Under the pieces are notes generated by a model, which was not told where the DNA came from, did not search any database, and saw nothing but the letters and a program-made list of their open reading frames with translations. This document shows positions 33,301 through 45,065 of a stretch of 64,000 bases of DNA, one piece after another. The stretch's first letter is position 1. Every line of letters starts with the position of its first letter. The translations under genes were made by a program, and so were the position numbers. Source of the stretch: Melitaea cinxia (taxonomy: Eukaryota > Arthropoda > Insecta > Lepidoptera > Nymphalidae); NCBI RefSeq assembly GCF_905220565.1, contig NC_059396.1, positions 8,033,206 through 8,097,205 of the forward strand. Reading direction: 5' to 3'.

Positions 33301-36291
33301 TAAAGTAATTAAACTGATTGGGTGACTATTATTTCAATTTTGGAAGACAAAAAGCCCAAGTTTGTTTTTTATGTCTGGAACTTCAAGTTCTTCCTGTTCA
33401 CCAGTATGTGGGTCTGACACAGAAAAAACCTTACTTACATGTTTTTAGTGAAATCTCTATATATATGGCCAGTATGTGACATTTTTAAAGGTGTTCAAAC
33501 ATTAGAACAATGTATATTATCATTACACGTCAAAAAAGCTAAGTAGTCTCTGACGTGCGACAACGGAGACCGCTGTTTGACTTTGAACGCATATTACATA
33601 AACTACACGCAACATCAGCACTACTATGAACTCCTGCGAAACTCAAAATGGGGGGACCGGGGAACAGTGTTAATATACTTGGTTCGAAAACCGCAGCGAT
33701 ATATGACCGCATGATGGTAGTTAAAAGTTAAAAGTCAATTAAAATAACATGTTATAAATAATTTGCGCTAATTTCAGGTAATGAGGCATTCAAGATGGGC
33801 CGATGGCAACAAGCTTTAGATCTTTATAATGAAGCACTGACTATTGATAAAAATAATAGAAAAGTAAATGCTAAGCTGTACTTTAATAAAGCAACAGTTT
33901 GCTCAAAATTAAATCAAATAAAAGAAGCAGCAGAAGCTTGTACAGCTGCCTTGGAGCTTGATGAAACCTATGTTAAAGCTTTGCTTCGGAGAGCAAAGTG
34001 TTACACAAGCTTAGGAGAATATGAAAATGCTGTGAAAGATTATGAAAAACTTTATAAGATCGACAAAAGCAAAGAAAATAAACAATTACTGCATGAAGCT
34101 AAAATGGCCCTAAGAAAATCGAAACGCAAAGACTATTATAAAATTCTTGGAGTTGAGAAAACAGCATCTGAAGATGATATTAAAAAAGCGTATAGGTATA
34201 TCTTTGTTTTTGAAATGTTTTTCGTCTTTTTTTATCATTGAATGAAAAGAAGTATACGTTGTGACTTCATTATCTTCGCTTGAAAAATATAAGCTTTGTT
34301 TATGCATCAACATGGCTTCACAGTAAACTCAATGACGTTTTTTTAAATAAAGTTGTCCATTTATAACTTTGCATCCCTTTTTTCGAAAATTGCGCGGACT
34401 GAGGAGGTTAAAATTTCGCACACCTATAGTTTTTATAGAGAAGAAGTGCAGAATGCTCATATTTTTATTGTTAAAGTCTGTGGTTAAATTATGATCGAAT
34501 TTTGACCACTGGGCGACCACTAGTAAAGATAATTATATTTAGACTAATATTACAACAGTAATTGTTGAATTGTTGGTTCAATTTCAGAAAAATATACTGA
34601 GCAGTATAGTTAATACTGACAAAGCAACATAGACCTCTTCGCTAGTCAATCATTCATGTAGTCCGTCATTTAACAACTTAATTTACCATTAATTTTCATC
34701 ATTTCAGCCTATCACAGTCCACTGCTGGACAAAGGCTTCCACAAGTTCACGCCAAAAATGGCGTGAACTCATGTGTTTTGCCCATAGTTACCATGCTGGG
34801 CAGGCGGGTTGGTGACCGCAGGGCTGGCTTTGTCGCACCGAAAACGCCGCTGCCCGTCTTCGGCCTGTGTATTTCAAAGCCAGCATTTTCAATTGGGTGG
34901 TTATTCCGCTATCGGTTGGCTTTTTAAGTTCCAAGGTGGTAGTGGAACTATATTATCCCTTAGTCACCTCTTTCGACACTAGGGGAAGAGAGGGCTTGGC
35001 TATATTCTTTACAGCCGTAGCCACACAGCGTCCGTAGTCACACAGTGTGTTTATTTTATATACCTTCTATTATAAAATAATGTAATAGTTTCCAAATCCT
35101 CACCAAGATATCCCAATATGAAGATTTTTTCTCAATATATAATAGTTATAATATGACTTATTTTTAGAAAACGGGCCCTAGTTCACCATCCTGACCGGCA
35201 TGCAGGAGCACCAGACAGCGAGAGAAAAGAACAAGAACGACGTTTTAAAGAAGTAGGCGAAGCTTACGAAGTTCTCAGTGATCCAAAAAAACGTACACGT
35301 TATGATCATGGCCAGTATCTAGATGACGACACCTCAGGCATGGCTGGTAATTAACTTAATATGATTTATTTACACAACTATTGCCAACAAGCTTATGATT
35401 CACCTGATGGTAAGCGGTTACCGTAGCTTATAGACGCCTGCAACACAAGAAGCATCGCAAGCACGTTTCCAACCCAAGGTCCCCAACTCTCCCTAGGAGT
35501 CAGCTTACTCACCACAGGGATAAAAAACTGCTTAAAGGTGGTACTATTTAGCTGTGATCTTCTGTACTGTCGAGATACCTTCCCAGTCGCGCTGCTCCTG
35601 ATTTTGAGCAGGATATTTCAGGAGGCACGCAGTTACAATCATTTTTATTTCTATGAATGCAATCATTAATACTGCAGATATCCGATTTCAGAAGTCGATT
35701 AACATTGAAATTTTTTATTAGTTAAAAACAAATTCTCGTTAATTTGTCAAAAAATCTGTTATTGCACAACATTAACCAATTATTCTATACAACGTTTTTA
35801 TCTGTGCTTCCAAATATAGTTATAATTTTCTCAGTACTAAGCTTCTTATAAAGAGATATTCAATTAACTTTACATTTCACTTTTGATTGGGTTCTTCTTC
35901 TTCTTCGTCTTCGTCTTCTTCGTCGTCTTCTTCTTCTTCTCCACTCACTACATTGCTCTAATCAATACTATGATTTTTATTGTAAATTACGAATTCTGTT
36001 GGTAAGACGAGAAAATTTGTTATGAATGCTCTTAGTTTATTATTTATATAAATACCTTTTTACAGCGTGAGTAAAGTATATTAAAATTTTGCATAAAAGT
36101 GTTTAAATAATATTGTGTAACTGTAACCTAGTTTTATTGTTTTTTAAACTATGATTGCGATTATTTTGTTCTTTTTTTCAGATTTCGACGCGAACATGGT
36201 ATTTCAAACATTCCTCAACCGTGGTGGACAACATTTTAACTTCGGTGGCGGTGGAATGCCAGGTTCCGCTTTTACCTTCCAGTATGGATAA
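30394..36291 (+). CDS. DNAJC7: DnaJ homolog subfamily C member 7 (TPR2-type co-chaperone)
   Basis: Eight exons join in phase: 30394-30461, 30799-31049, 31426-31624, 31702-31840, 31960-32077, 33778-34195, 35168-35346 and 36182-36291, giving 493 residues (human DNAJC7 has 494). The cytosolic co-chaperone binds Hsp70 and Hsp90 through TPR repeats and stimulates Hsp70 ATPase through its J domain. TPR units run from about residue 25 (SGNHLYKFKNYKGALAMYEE, YYGNRSACYMML) to about 370 (LYFNKATVCSKLNQIKEA, ALLRRAKCYTSLGEYENAV). The J domain starts KDYYKILGVEKTASEDDIKK and has its catalytic HPD in LVHHPDRHAG. A short Gly-rich tail ends FQYG. A poly(A) signal lies near 36338. Introns 5, 6 and 7 carry repeats. 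Confidence 0.96.
32345..32612 (-). repeat. Dispersed repeat family R3, copy 3 (DNAJC7 intron 5)
   Basis: The plus strand begins 'ttaaccgacttcaaaaaagg'. It is the reverse complement of the right part of 25278-25725. Confidence 0.8.
32671..33190 (+). mobile_element. RTE-derived non-autonomous unit, copy 1, with inner insertion
   Basis: A 5' part 'tgtggctacggctgtaaaga' and 'tgtcgtaagaggcgactgag' is joined to the RTE 3' end 'ggcctatgtccagcagtgga' then 'ctgcgataggctgatg'. About 220 bp of unrelated sequence (32700-32920) splits the 5' part. Lies in DNAJC7 intron 5. Confidence 0.75.
34345..34530 (+). mobile_element. Helitron-like 5' end, family H2 (DNAJC7 intron 6)
   Basis: Shares 'cgaaaattgcgcggactgag' and 'tatagtttttatagagaaga' with 59772-60274. 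Only the left part is present. Confidence 0.55.
34703..35042 (-). mobile_element. RTE-derived non-autonomous unit, copy 2 (DNAJC7 intron 6)
   Basis: The plus strand opens 'cagcctatcacagtccactg' and closes 'cagccgtagccacacagcg'. It matches 56977-57302 over its whole length, so the two share one internally deleted RTE ancestor. Confidence 0.85.
35384..35640 (-). mobile_element. SINE-like repeat (family S2), copy 2 (DNAJC7 intron 7)
   Basis: Reverse complement of 15690-15957: 'gcttatagacgcctgcaaca', 'tactcaccac' and 'gcgctgctcctgattttgag'. Confidence 0.8.
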
Positions 36292-36339
36292 AATAATGTT
36301 TTGTGTATATTTTCTCCTTTGATACAGAAAAATCATAAT

Positions 36340-37869
36340 AAAATTGTCATTCCATATAATATCTAAAATAGAATTTTCGTTTTTTGTCGGGATTCATACA
36401 TTTATTTAGGCAGTGCTATTTGTACCAAAATAAACCAAAAAACATCATTTAGACATTTTTGTTTAACCTTGCCTCAAAATAGACCAGTGCCTTTTTAGCC
36501 TTTGAAAATGGTTAAAAGTGAAAAAAAATATGGTTGGATGAAACCCATTGGAAAAGTAAGAGAATACAGTGAGAATGAAAGGAAAAATAAATTACGGGCG
36601 GGTCAGAGGTCGGAAAGTTCATTCATTCTCAAAATTCATCATTTTTTGGTTTCTTTTATTTTTCTTTCACAAAAAAAAAAACGAAATTTGGTGAAAAATT
36701 CCCTTTTTGTCCCAAACACACTATTTTTTTCTATTTCAAATATTTATTTTTCACTTTATTTTGACCTCAAGATCAGAAAAGCACCCTTATTCCAATCGAA
36801 AATTCTTACGTCAAAATATAAGCTTTTTTAAAAAAGTCGCGGGGCTGTTGTTCGTTAAAATCACTAATTTGCATTTTTTATTTGTTTCAAAAGCTATCTG
36901 CACTGGTCTAAAAGTCTAGTTTTATGTTACTGGAAAAGTTTGAGTTAATTTGATGGTAGTTTTGTTACCTAAACTCATGAAATGTAAGCTAATCACATAA
37001 TTGAATTATTCTGATTACTGAGATTTCACTGAGCACTAAATATAGTATAGAACTGTTAATAAAGGCGTTCAAAATGCGTTAAATAAACATTTTTTACGAT
37101 GATTATAATGAATAACTAAACAATTTTCTTTTTAATATCGTTTTAATTTTTCTTAGTATCAACTGAAGTTTGAGGTCTCAAATCATCTTGGCATGCTTTA
37201 TTACGAATAAGTCAAAATGGTATAGATATTTTGATGGCACAATTACGTGTTTTAATCCAACATGTGTTACATAATTATGTAAATGTCAAAACAACAAAAT
37301 CAAAAATTTTAAGGACTGTGTAAGTGTAGTAAAAGTAATATAGATTAAAGTATGACAACCACACCTGCAATAAGATGAGTTGAATGATCTATATCTATCT
37401 AGTACTTAAAATGTTGAACACACACACACATGTTTTAAAATTTCTCTTATGAATACTTATTTATTAAATACTGAAATTTATTTTTAACCAAATTATAATG
37501 GATTTGCTTATTTAATTTGTGACTAAAGGAGCCTAAAAGTAGTAAGAAGTGTACATTATAAAAGCATAAAACTGGTTTATTTACTAATGTTTTCGAAAAA
37601 AAAAGAAATAAGCGTTCAGTAATAAAAAAGTTCTATTTTTCACAAATACTTTTTGTCGGTATGCATAGATTGCTTCGCGTGCGCTTCTACATCGAATCTG
37701 TGTTTAAGTAATTTTTAGCAGGCAAAAAACCGTTTGTCTTTTTTGATGTTGGATGGTTGGAGGCCTTAACTTAGAAAATTATACTTTTTCAATTTTATTT
37801 CAATAAATATTATAATAAAAGTAAATCACGATATAATTAAACTATTGGTAAAAGTTATTAATTTTAAGA
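36340..37869. other. AT-rich intergenic stretch
   Basis: No gene was found between the DNAJC7 poly(A) site and the TIR element. The open frame at 36502-36831 is Lys/Phe/Ser-rich low-complexity translation with no recognisable domain. Confidence 0.5.
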
Positions 37870-39508
37870 TAGGGTCATTTCGCCTGTTCGTATCCACTTA
37901 GTGCAGTTGGCAATGCAGTTGGAAAATAAAAATGTCCCAGCACTAATTTCTATGAAAAAATTTATTTACTGTGTTCATTATATAGTCTATTTAAAAATTA
38001 ATTTTCAGTTCGAAACATCTTGTTATTATTTTTTTAAAGACTAACTTCAGAATTAGGCGATTTTGCGTAGGCACTTTGCGTCCATAAAATCCAATTTGCG
38101 TAGACCAGTTTAGAAAAGGAATCAAGAGGTGATATTTTTATGATAAAGTAAAGAGAGATCGGATTTTAATAATTTATTCATTGAAGAATTATAGTTATTT
38201 AAAAATCAACATATTAACATTAATAAATCACTATAAAGAAAATAAAAACACCTATTTATTGTTCTAAACATTGATAGAACTTAAAATTTAAAAACAAATT
38301 AGGTACCTATGTAGTAAGTAAATAGTAATTCCACATTTGGAATTAAACAATAATCTGTTCTGTGAATTTTACCCTAAAATCAGAAGAAATGTAAGTAAGT
38401 AAGCAAGCTAAAAATCAGCCTTGATTAATAATAAGTATGGAAACAAAATACAAGGTGGACACATATTTCCATTGTTTTTCGTTACTTGGTTTTATTTGAT
38501 AGCTGTCCCCGCGACTCTTCCGCGTGGAGTTTAAAATAAATATTGTTCTGTCCGTAGAGTTACAAAATAAATAAATTTGTAAAATAAAAGTAGCCTAAGT
38601 TACTCCTTATTACATAAACTATCTGCCAATGAAAGTCCCGTCAAAATTGGTTCAGCCGTTGCAGAGATTAGCCGGAACAAAGAGACAGACAAAAATTGTA
38701 AAAAAAAAATGTTATTTTGGTATATGTTCCGTGTGTAATCCACATGCATTAAGTAAAAAGCTGTTAATTTAATATTACGAACAGACGCTCCAATTTTATT
38801 TAATTGTGTAGATAAGTTTTTGAACCCTCTTGGGTGCATCCACTGATTTTTACTAATATTGTGGTCTTCGGAATAGCATATTTTTTGCATAGGTTCTTGT
38901 CTTGCCGACTTCTTCTTCTCTCGAATTTCATGCAACGCTTCCCTTAAATCTTCTTTTGTGTATGTTATTTCTCCTTCTTCTTTCTTATCTGCAAAGAACT
39001 CATCTTAAACAAAAAAATAAGAAAGAAATTACTTATTTCATAGGTATTAAAATTATAGTATTAATTTATGAAATAGACGCGATTTACTTTTATTATTAAT
39101 CCTTGTAGATAGGTATAGTTTGCGTCCATTGCGGACGCAGTGGAAGTTTTATAAATTCGGTGTAGTAATTCGCGTCCACCTTATTTTAACTGTAAACTAT
39201 AAAAGAAAACCAAATTCATAATTAATATAATTCCTTTTATCATTATGAACGCCTAGAAACAGCCATATATCCAAAATAGACATAAAACAATAAAAGACTT
39301 CAAACTATTCTTACTATTTTTTCTACCCAGGATTGCTTGGACGCACGGCACTGTGTCTATGCGTGCGTACTTCTTATAAACAGGTATTGCAGGTAATGAC
39401 TTTTCGACTGATTGGTGTCTTAGTATACGATAGTTAGTAGTTTTCAAAGTCAGATCTGTAAAGTGGACGCGAATTGGGCGATGGACGCGAACAGGCGAAA
39501 TGACCCTA
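37870..39508. mobile_element. TIR transposon with internal transposase scrap and Helitron insertion
   Basis: The ends are inverted: TAGGGTCATTTCGCCTGTTC on the left and its reverse complement at 39488-39508. Outermost TA may be the target duplication. A motif GCGTCCA recurs near both ends (about 38088, 39122, 39170, and inverted TGGACGC near 39137, 39466 and 39482). On the minus strand 39003-38815 encodes DEFFADKKEGEITYTKEDL and RPRGFKNLST-like text, possibly part of its own protein. An inverted H1 Helitron unit occupies 38485-38815. Confidence 0.75.
38485..38815 (-). mobile_element. Helitron-like unit, family H1, inverted copy
   Basis: Reverse complement of 18716-19012: 'ctttttacttaatgcatgtg' on the minus strand and the 'ggccggaac' and 'ctctgcaacggctgaaccaa' blocks. 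Confidence 0.6.
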
Positions 39509-39984
39509 TTTTTTATCCATTCTTATTTTCTAATAATTAAAAGCTGTATTCAAATGCGTACAGTATTTTCAATATAATAACAGTAGCTTGGTATTAATCT
39601 CAAAATATTATTTTTTAGGTATTTAGTACTAAACATTTTAACATGTGTGTATTAATAAAAATGGTTCAATCTTCTTTTTAGCGATTAGGCTAGGCTTACT
39701 AAAAGTATTATTTTTTAAAGGTCCTCAATAAAATAACAGTAACAATAACAGTTAGATTTATTTTAATGAAATAAATTAATACAACAAATTATTTGTTATC
39801 ATTTTATTCTTCATATATGCGGATCACATACATATAGAATTTGGCAGAATAGACTTAAAGAAGAAAAAATATAGATAATAGACGTGTGGCAGAAGGACGA
39901 AGAGATAATGTTCATTTTAACTTTTATTTTGTTTTAATTATATAAACAACTAACTTTAAAAAATCGTATAGTTTTAGATTTCCT

Positions 39985-40205
39985 CATAGTCGTAGTTTAA
40001 AAAAAATGAGTGCTTGAGACCACACGACTGAAGTAAAACTTACGAAACGTAACTCTCTCTCTTTCTATCATCACTAACTTATATCTCCCTCTCAACTTCC
40101 GTGTACCTCTCCCGATCACACTTTTTGTAACGCCCTCGTCACGCATTCATCAGCTTACTCTTCAACTGTCCTCAAGTCATGCGTGTGTAAAGAAGTTTTA
40201 CTTGA
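39985..40205 (-). repeat. Dispersed repeat family R4, copy 2
   Basis: The plus strand reads 'gaccacacgactgaagtaaa', 'acttatatctccctctcaac' and 'gtaacgccctcgtcacgcat', the reverse complement of 22590-22760 extended by about 50 bp. Confidence 0.8.
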
Positions 40206-40229
40206 ATAAAAATCCTTAATAAAGTTTTC

Positions 40230-40577
40230 ACCAAAGCGGAGACGAGAGATGTGCTGCGAAGCTGGCAGGCTTTTCCACCAAAATGGAAAGGAGAGGTGAG
40301 CTGTACGTGGCGGAGATGTGAGCTGTGAAGAGGTGGAAATCAGTCGTGCTGTCTATGAAAGCAAAAACGGTGAGCGAGAGCGCGGGCACCGCCGCACTAC
40401 TTCGCACATATATTCTCTGGCGCGCCGCTTGCAAATTCTATAGAAAAGTGTGACATTTCATCTCCTCTCCGCTTGGTCCATTTCCACCGAAGCTAAAGCG
40501 GAGAGGCGAAGTGGAAATAAGTATTATAATAAAATCTGATTGGTTATTCAAAACCCATCCTTCGTCTCCGCTTTGGT
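40230..40577. mobile_element. 348-bp MITE with perfect 16-bp TIRs
   Basis: ACCAAAGCGGAGACGA at 40230-40245 and its exact reverse complement at 40562-40577. Inside are relaxed internal copies ('aagcggagaggcgaag', 'tcctctccgctt'). Non-coding; the long minus-strand frame inside is incidental. Confidence 0.85.
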
Positions 40578-41189
40578 GGAATCAGAGCTAATAATTGAAA
40601 ACTATATATCAATAATTATTATAATTTTTTTGCAGCTCAGAGTACTTTCTAAAAGTTTTTTTTATTGACTGTATGATTAATTGAGTAAAAATAATAACAG
40701 TATAACACACACATGTACATAAGTAGGTACTTATATCTCTAGCGATAAATAATTCAAGACGATTACATTTCCACATTTATTAGATACGTATTTACAACAC
40801 CAGTCTTGTTAAATTTATAAATTTCGCATTAACAAACTTCAATATAAAAATTCATGTAAAATCATGTCTTAAATAAACACTCATGTATTTAAACTGTTTT
40901 TATTTGACAATTCTTTATAACACAACGGTTACTTGTATTTGCTTGTTATAAAATGCCAATGGCACACCTAAAACATGGATTGTTATGGCATGTTTATCTC
41001 GTGGCAGCAGCCGCGATTACTCCTAATTAATGTTCAATCCAGCGGTAAAAAGCAAATAATAAGTGAAGTATATTGAATTTTAAGTGTCTCTAAGAAATAT
41101 AGATCCAAATTTAGTTGCAATTCACAACAGTTTTGAATCAATGAAATGGTCTCCAATGGGCAGATTATATAAACTAACCCTTAAAAAAT
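40578..41189. other. AT-rich intergenic stretch
   Basis: No gene or recognised repeat was found. Confidence 0.5.
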
Positions 41190-42226
41190 CTAATGATGTT
41201 GTTGTGGTTTATCTTCGGAAGCCGGGTTGTTAATTTTTTTGAACATAATTGCTTTATCACCTCGGGGACGTTTGCTTGTAGTTCTACTAGCTATTCCTTC
41301 GAATCTAAAAATAAAGGAAAAAAAGAGAAAAGAATTAAATAAAGATTATTTTTTAAATTTACATAAGTAAGTAATTATGTGAGTATTGTATTTTTTCTTC
41401 CCATAATATATATGTATTTTTTACGTGTCATTGAGTTAGCTTAGAAGTTACATACCTATTAAACGTACCAAATTAAGTAACATCAGTCAGTAATACGTAT
41501 AATTATAATAGCTTAATTACATTGAATTAACAAGAAATGGATATAACTACACGTTAATTAGCCTAAATTTTATTTGCGATACTTAACCTGGATCGGTATA
41601 GTAAAAAAAAAAATTTGCCAAAAGGGCAGGGCTACTTAGTACCAAGTTAGTAGGTAATATAAAATTTATATTTTACTTCTTTATTTTGAATGGTTTCTTT
41701 TGTTCAGGTTTTGGTGGCTGATAATTGGTTTTAAAGGTTAAAACATAGCGCTTAACTACATCGACATTAACAGTAGTATTTTCAGGATACATGCGCTTCT
41801 TCCATGCTTCTCTCTCTTCCAGCCACATTCTGTGGTACTCGTACGACAAAAGCCATTGTATACGAGATGGTCCTTCCTAAATAGAAAATAAAAAAGGAGA
41901 CCACTTTTGAAACTTTTCCTTACTGGGACTAATATTTAAACTTAATAATGATAAAATTTACACTTTACTTTAACGTCGAAATGATATCTTAAAATGATAC
42001 ATTTAACTATACTCAGTGTTTGGATAGGGCTACTAAATGTAAATTTAAGGTATTCAAAAATTTATCTCCTTAATTAAAATCGTAAATCAGCTATTTTAGA
42101 AATAAGAACAGGTACCATAAATTTCCATGGCTGAGGATTATATTTAGGAAAATCCGACGAAATTATGTTGTGTACTGGTCTGCATTGAATAGTTTTATCC
42201 CATTTTAATCCAGTCATTCGACCCAT
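41190..42226 (-). CDS. Uncharacterised 141-residue protein
   Basis: Three exons join in phase: 42226-42116, 41876-41677 and 41304-41190 (TAG stop). All junctions have AG acceptors and GT donors. The protein is small, basic and Trp/Tyr-rich, with no signal peptide or membrane segment. It begins MGRMTGLKWDKTIQCRPVHN; the middle reads SRIQWLLSYEYHRMWLEER then WKKRMYPENTTVNVDVVKRY; a Lys/Pro-rich stretch and an Arg/Lys-rich C-terminus (SRTTSKRPRGDKAIM) follow. I do not recognise the family. The compact fold-poor, aromatic/basic composition resembles small ciliary or mitochondrial accessory proteins, but that is only an impression. Confidence 0.75.
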
Positions 42227-42299
42227 ATTTTTATATTGTTTTAATATAAAGTATAGTTACTCAATACTGCAACATCATATTCTCAAATAAATCAAAATA

Positions 42300-43027
42300 A
42301 TAAATTTGACAAAGCGTATGTTAAAATTATAAAAATTGGATGAAGCTGAAATATATTTAAAAAAAAAATGAAGTTTCAAATAATGAGTGCGTATATATTT
42401 GAACTGTTCTACACTAAATAGTACTTTAGTAGCCCATAGAATCCCTTGCAGTGTCGGAATAACCCCGCGAGTAGGTTATTAAATTTTTGCCACCTCTACT
42501 TATCTCTGATACCCTATTTCCTAGTAGGAGTACCTAGATTCTTTAGTAACAGTTACCCCCCCCCCTAGTTTTTTTTATAGTTTTGAGACTAATTTTCTGA
42601 ATGTAACTATATATTTTTTTTATTTCTGGAAGACAAAATAAAACTTCGGCTGCCCTAGGGTCCAGCCTACTGGTAAATCCGCCACTATCCCTTGTGCCAT
42701 AGATTAATGCCAACATGCACTAATATAGCAGTAGGAATATGTCGATTGTCAAGTAAAATATTAAATTAAATTATTAATATTTTGTGTTGTATGTATTGTG
42801 TGCGATAATTTCAAGCCTACGTACGACGTAAGTATCGTAGTATCGTAGGCGTATTTATGATAATTCCGTTTCCTACCGAAATAATACCAAAACGCAATGA
42901 ATGCCAATTATCCCGAATTTTCCACTGATTTTGCACTTAAAGCGACACATTACGCTCTTGTTGAATATAAAATTTTCTTATTTGAAATATTACACTATTT
43001 ACCAAAAAAAAAAAAAAATGTTCAGCC
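42300..43027. other. AT-rich intergenic stretch
   Basis: No gene was found. Short frames at 42897-43184 run into the LTR and a MITE and are not supported. Confidence 0.45.
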
Positions 43028-43691
43028 GAAAATATATTTTAAAGAGAGTAGCTTTTATCGCAGTGGAATTATCTATAATAAAATGCTTTTTTTAAATAAT
43101 CATAGTTGGAACGAAGTTCCTTACGGCAGGCTTGACATCTGGTTGAACGAGCGAACTGAAAAAAATGTGATACTAAAACCGTAAGAAAAATATATAACGG
43201 AAGTGACGTAATATCAGTCACACGACTGTATAATATGACGTTTGTAAAACTAAAATATTACTAGTAAACTTTTTTTTAAATTATTTATGTAATTTTATAC
43301 TGTCGACAAAAATAAATAAAGACATGTTTTTTTATTTCACTTAATAGTTTGAATTATTATTATTATTATTATTGTTTGATTTATTTTATTTTACGGTATT
43401 TGTTATTTTCTAAAATACTAAATTTCCTAAATACTTTTATGTACTTAATTAAAACCAAATCAACAAAATTTAAAAAAAAATCAAGAACTAGACAATATGT
43501 AAAAAATTCAACATTTTTTTTTTTCAAATTGTGTTGCTTCTATACTATCCGAAGGAACTTCGTTCCTACCTGGTGTCCCATGACACCACATAATTTTTTT
43601 TATTTATTTTAACTTACATTTTTAATTGTTACGAACTGACACAATTTTTTATTTTACCGACATCTATCAAAAAACAGTGTTCTCTATGACA
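43028..43691 (-). repeat. 3' LTR of the copia element, MITE-interrupted
   Basis: Outer blocks 43028-43107 and 43595-43691 match the uninterrupted 5' LTR at 50029-50219 ('gcagtggaattatct', 'ctgacacaattttttatttt', 'gtgttctctatgaca'). Confidence 0.85.
43108..43594 (+). mobile_element. MITE-like repeat (family M2), copy B, inside the copia LTR
   Basis: Near-identical to copy A at 27932-28412. The intact LTR copy at 50029-50219 lacks it, which defines the insertion. Confidence 0.85.
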
Positions 43692-43922
43692 CTCCCCCTT
43701 ACGAAGATCTTGGGGTGTAACGTCAGGTCTAAGTGTCCGCTATCATCTTAAGAGGTTTCATTAACCTTGGCTGGGTTAAGGCCTTTGTTAAAAGATCTGT
43801 TTCCATATTATCTGTCCTTGTAACGGATCATTATCAGTTTTTTTTGGACACAATCTCTTATAGTGTTCCCTTATGCTTATGTGCTTTGACCTTTTTCCAG
43901 TCATTAAATTTTTGGCTAACTT

Positions 43923-45065
43923 CTATGCAGCTAAATTATCATTATAGATTGGTACAGCTTGTTTAGCCACTCCAATATCTTTCAAAAGATGTTTTAAGTG
44001 TAGCGCTTCCTTTGCGGCTTCCGTCATTGACACAGCAGTTGACAATGCTTCAACTCGTTGCTTCTTTGTAGCATAACTTATTAGACCACCTTCATACTTG
44101 AAGATGTAATCCGTATATGAACGACGATCAATAGTACATGCTGCCCAATCAGAATCAGCCATTCCTACTAATGCACTTCCTATTATTTATATCTGATGCT
44201 AACATTCTTAGTGCCTTTTAAATTAACGCAAAACCCTTTTTGCAGCTTGCTTGTGCGTTTTTCCCAAACAAGTATTACTTATATTGGCTCAAATAACTTA
44301 CTGTAAACATAATTAATATCTGGTCGCGTAGCTATAGCCAGATACATCAAAGAACCAATCAGTGCCTGGTATGGTATGTTCTCTATTTTTTCTTCTTTTT
44401 GTGCTCTTTCCAATTTTAAACCTACTTTCATCGGCGTTGAAACCGGCTTATATTCGCCCATGTTAAAATTTTCTATTAAATTTTCTTTATTTCGTTTTTC
44501 TGTAAAAAAAATGACTTCTATTTACTTTTTATCAACTTCTTTTTGTTTTTGTTCTTCTTTCATCTCGTTCTCATAAAACATTTTATCTAGCACTTTAACG
44601 TCTCTACTGATTATCACTTTGTCTGTTTTCGGGTTATATATCCGGTACACCTTATAATTTTCGGAATATGCGATAAAAATTCCGGCTGTTTCTCTGGCTG
44701 CAAATTTTTCATTTTTAAATGAAATGAAAGAAAAAGCTTTAGCCCCAAATATGTGAAAATGTCTCACAGATGGAATTTTCTTTACCCATTTTTCAAATGG
44801 AGTCGTATTATCAATGCTGCTGCAAGGACTTCGATTCGCCAAGTAGTTAGCTGTAATAATTGCTCTAGCCCAAAAAATCTTCTTTCGTATTAGCGTCTAT
44901 CAGCATACATCTAGCTTTATCAAGCAATGTTCTGTTTTTTCTTTCTGCTAATCCATTTTGTTCCGGCGTATATGGTGCGAAAAGTCTCCTCTTGATACCT
45001 TTGTCTTTTAAGTAATTATCAAATTTATTGTTTATATACTCTGTCCCATTGTCACTTTGCAAATA
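43923..45065 (-). pseudogene. Copia pol remnant: integrase C-terminal part, RT end, RNase H
   Basis: Reading right to left on the minus strand: integrase SDNGTEYINNKFDNYLKDKG with YTPEQNGLAERKNRTLLD (catalytic D..E region) at 45065-44865; the following HIFGAKAFSFISF block at 44842-44522; the RT end GSLMYLAIATRPDINY at 44461-44279; and RNase H SDWAACTIDRRSYTDYIF at 44162-43923. Most of the RT including the YVDD box is absent, so it is non-functional. Confidence 0.88.

Noticed and set aside
36502..36919. Two overlapping ORFs of 109 and 70 residues downstream of DNAJC7
   Set aside because: AT-rich, Phe/Lys/Ser-rich translation in 3' flank, with no domain or splice context.
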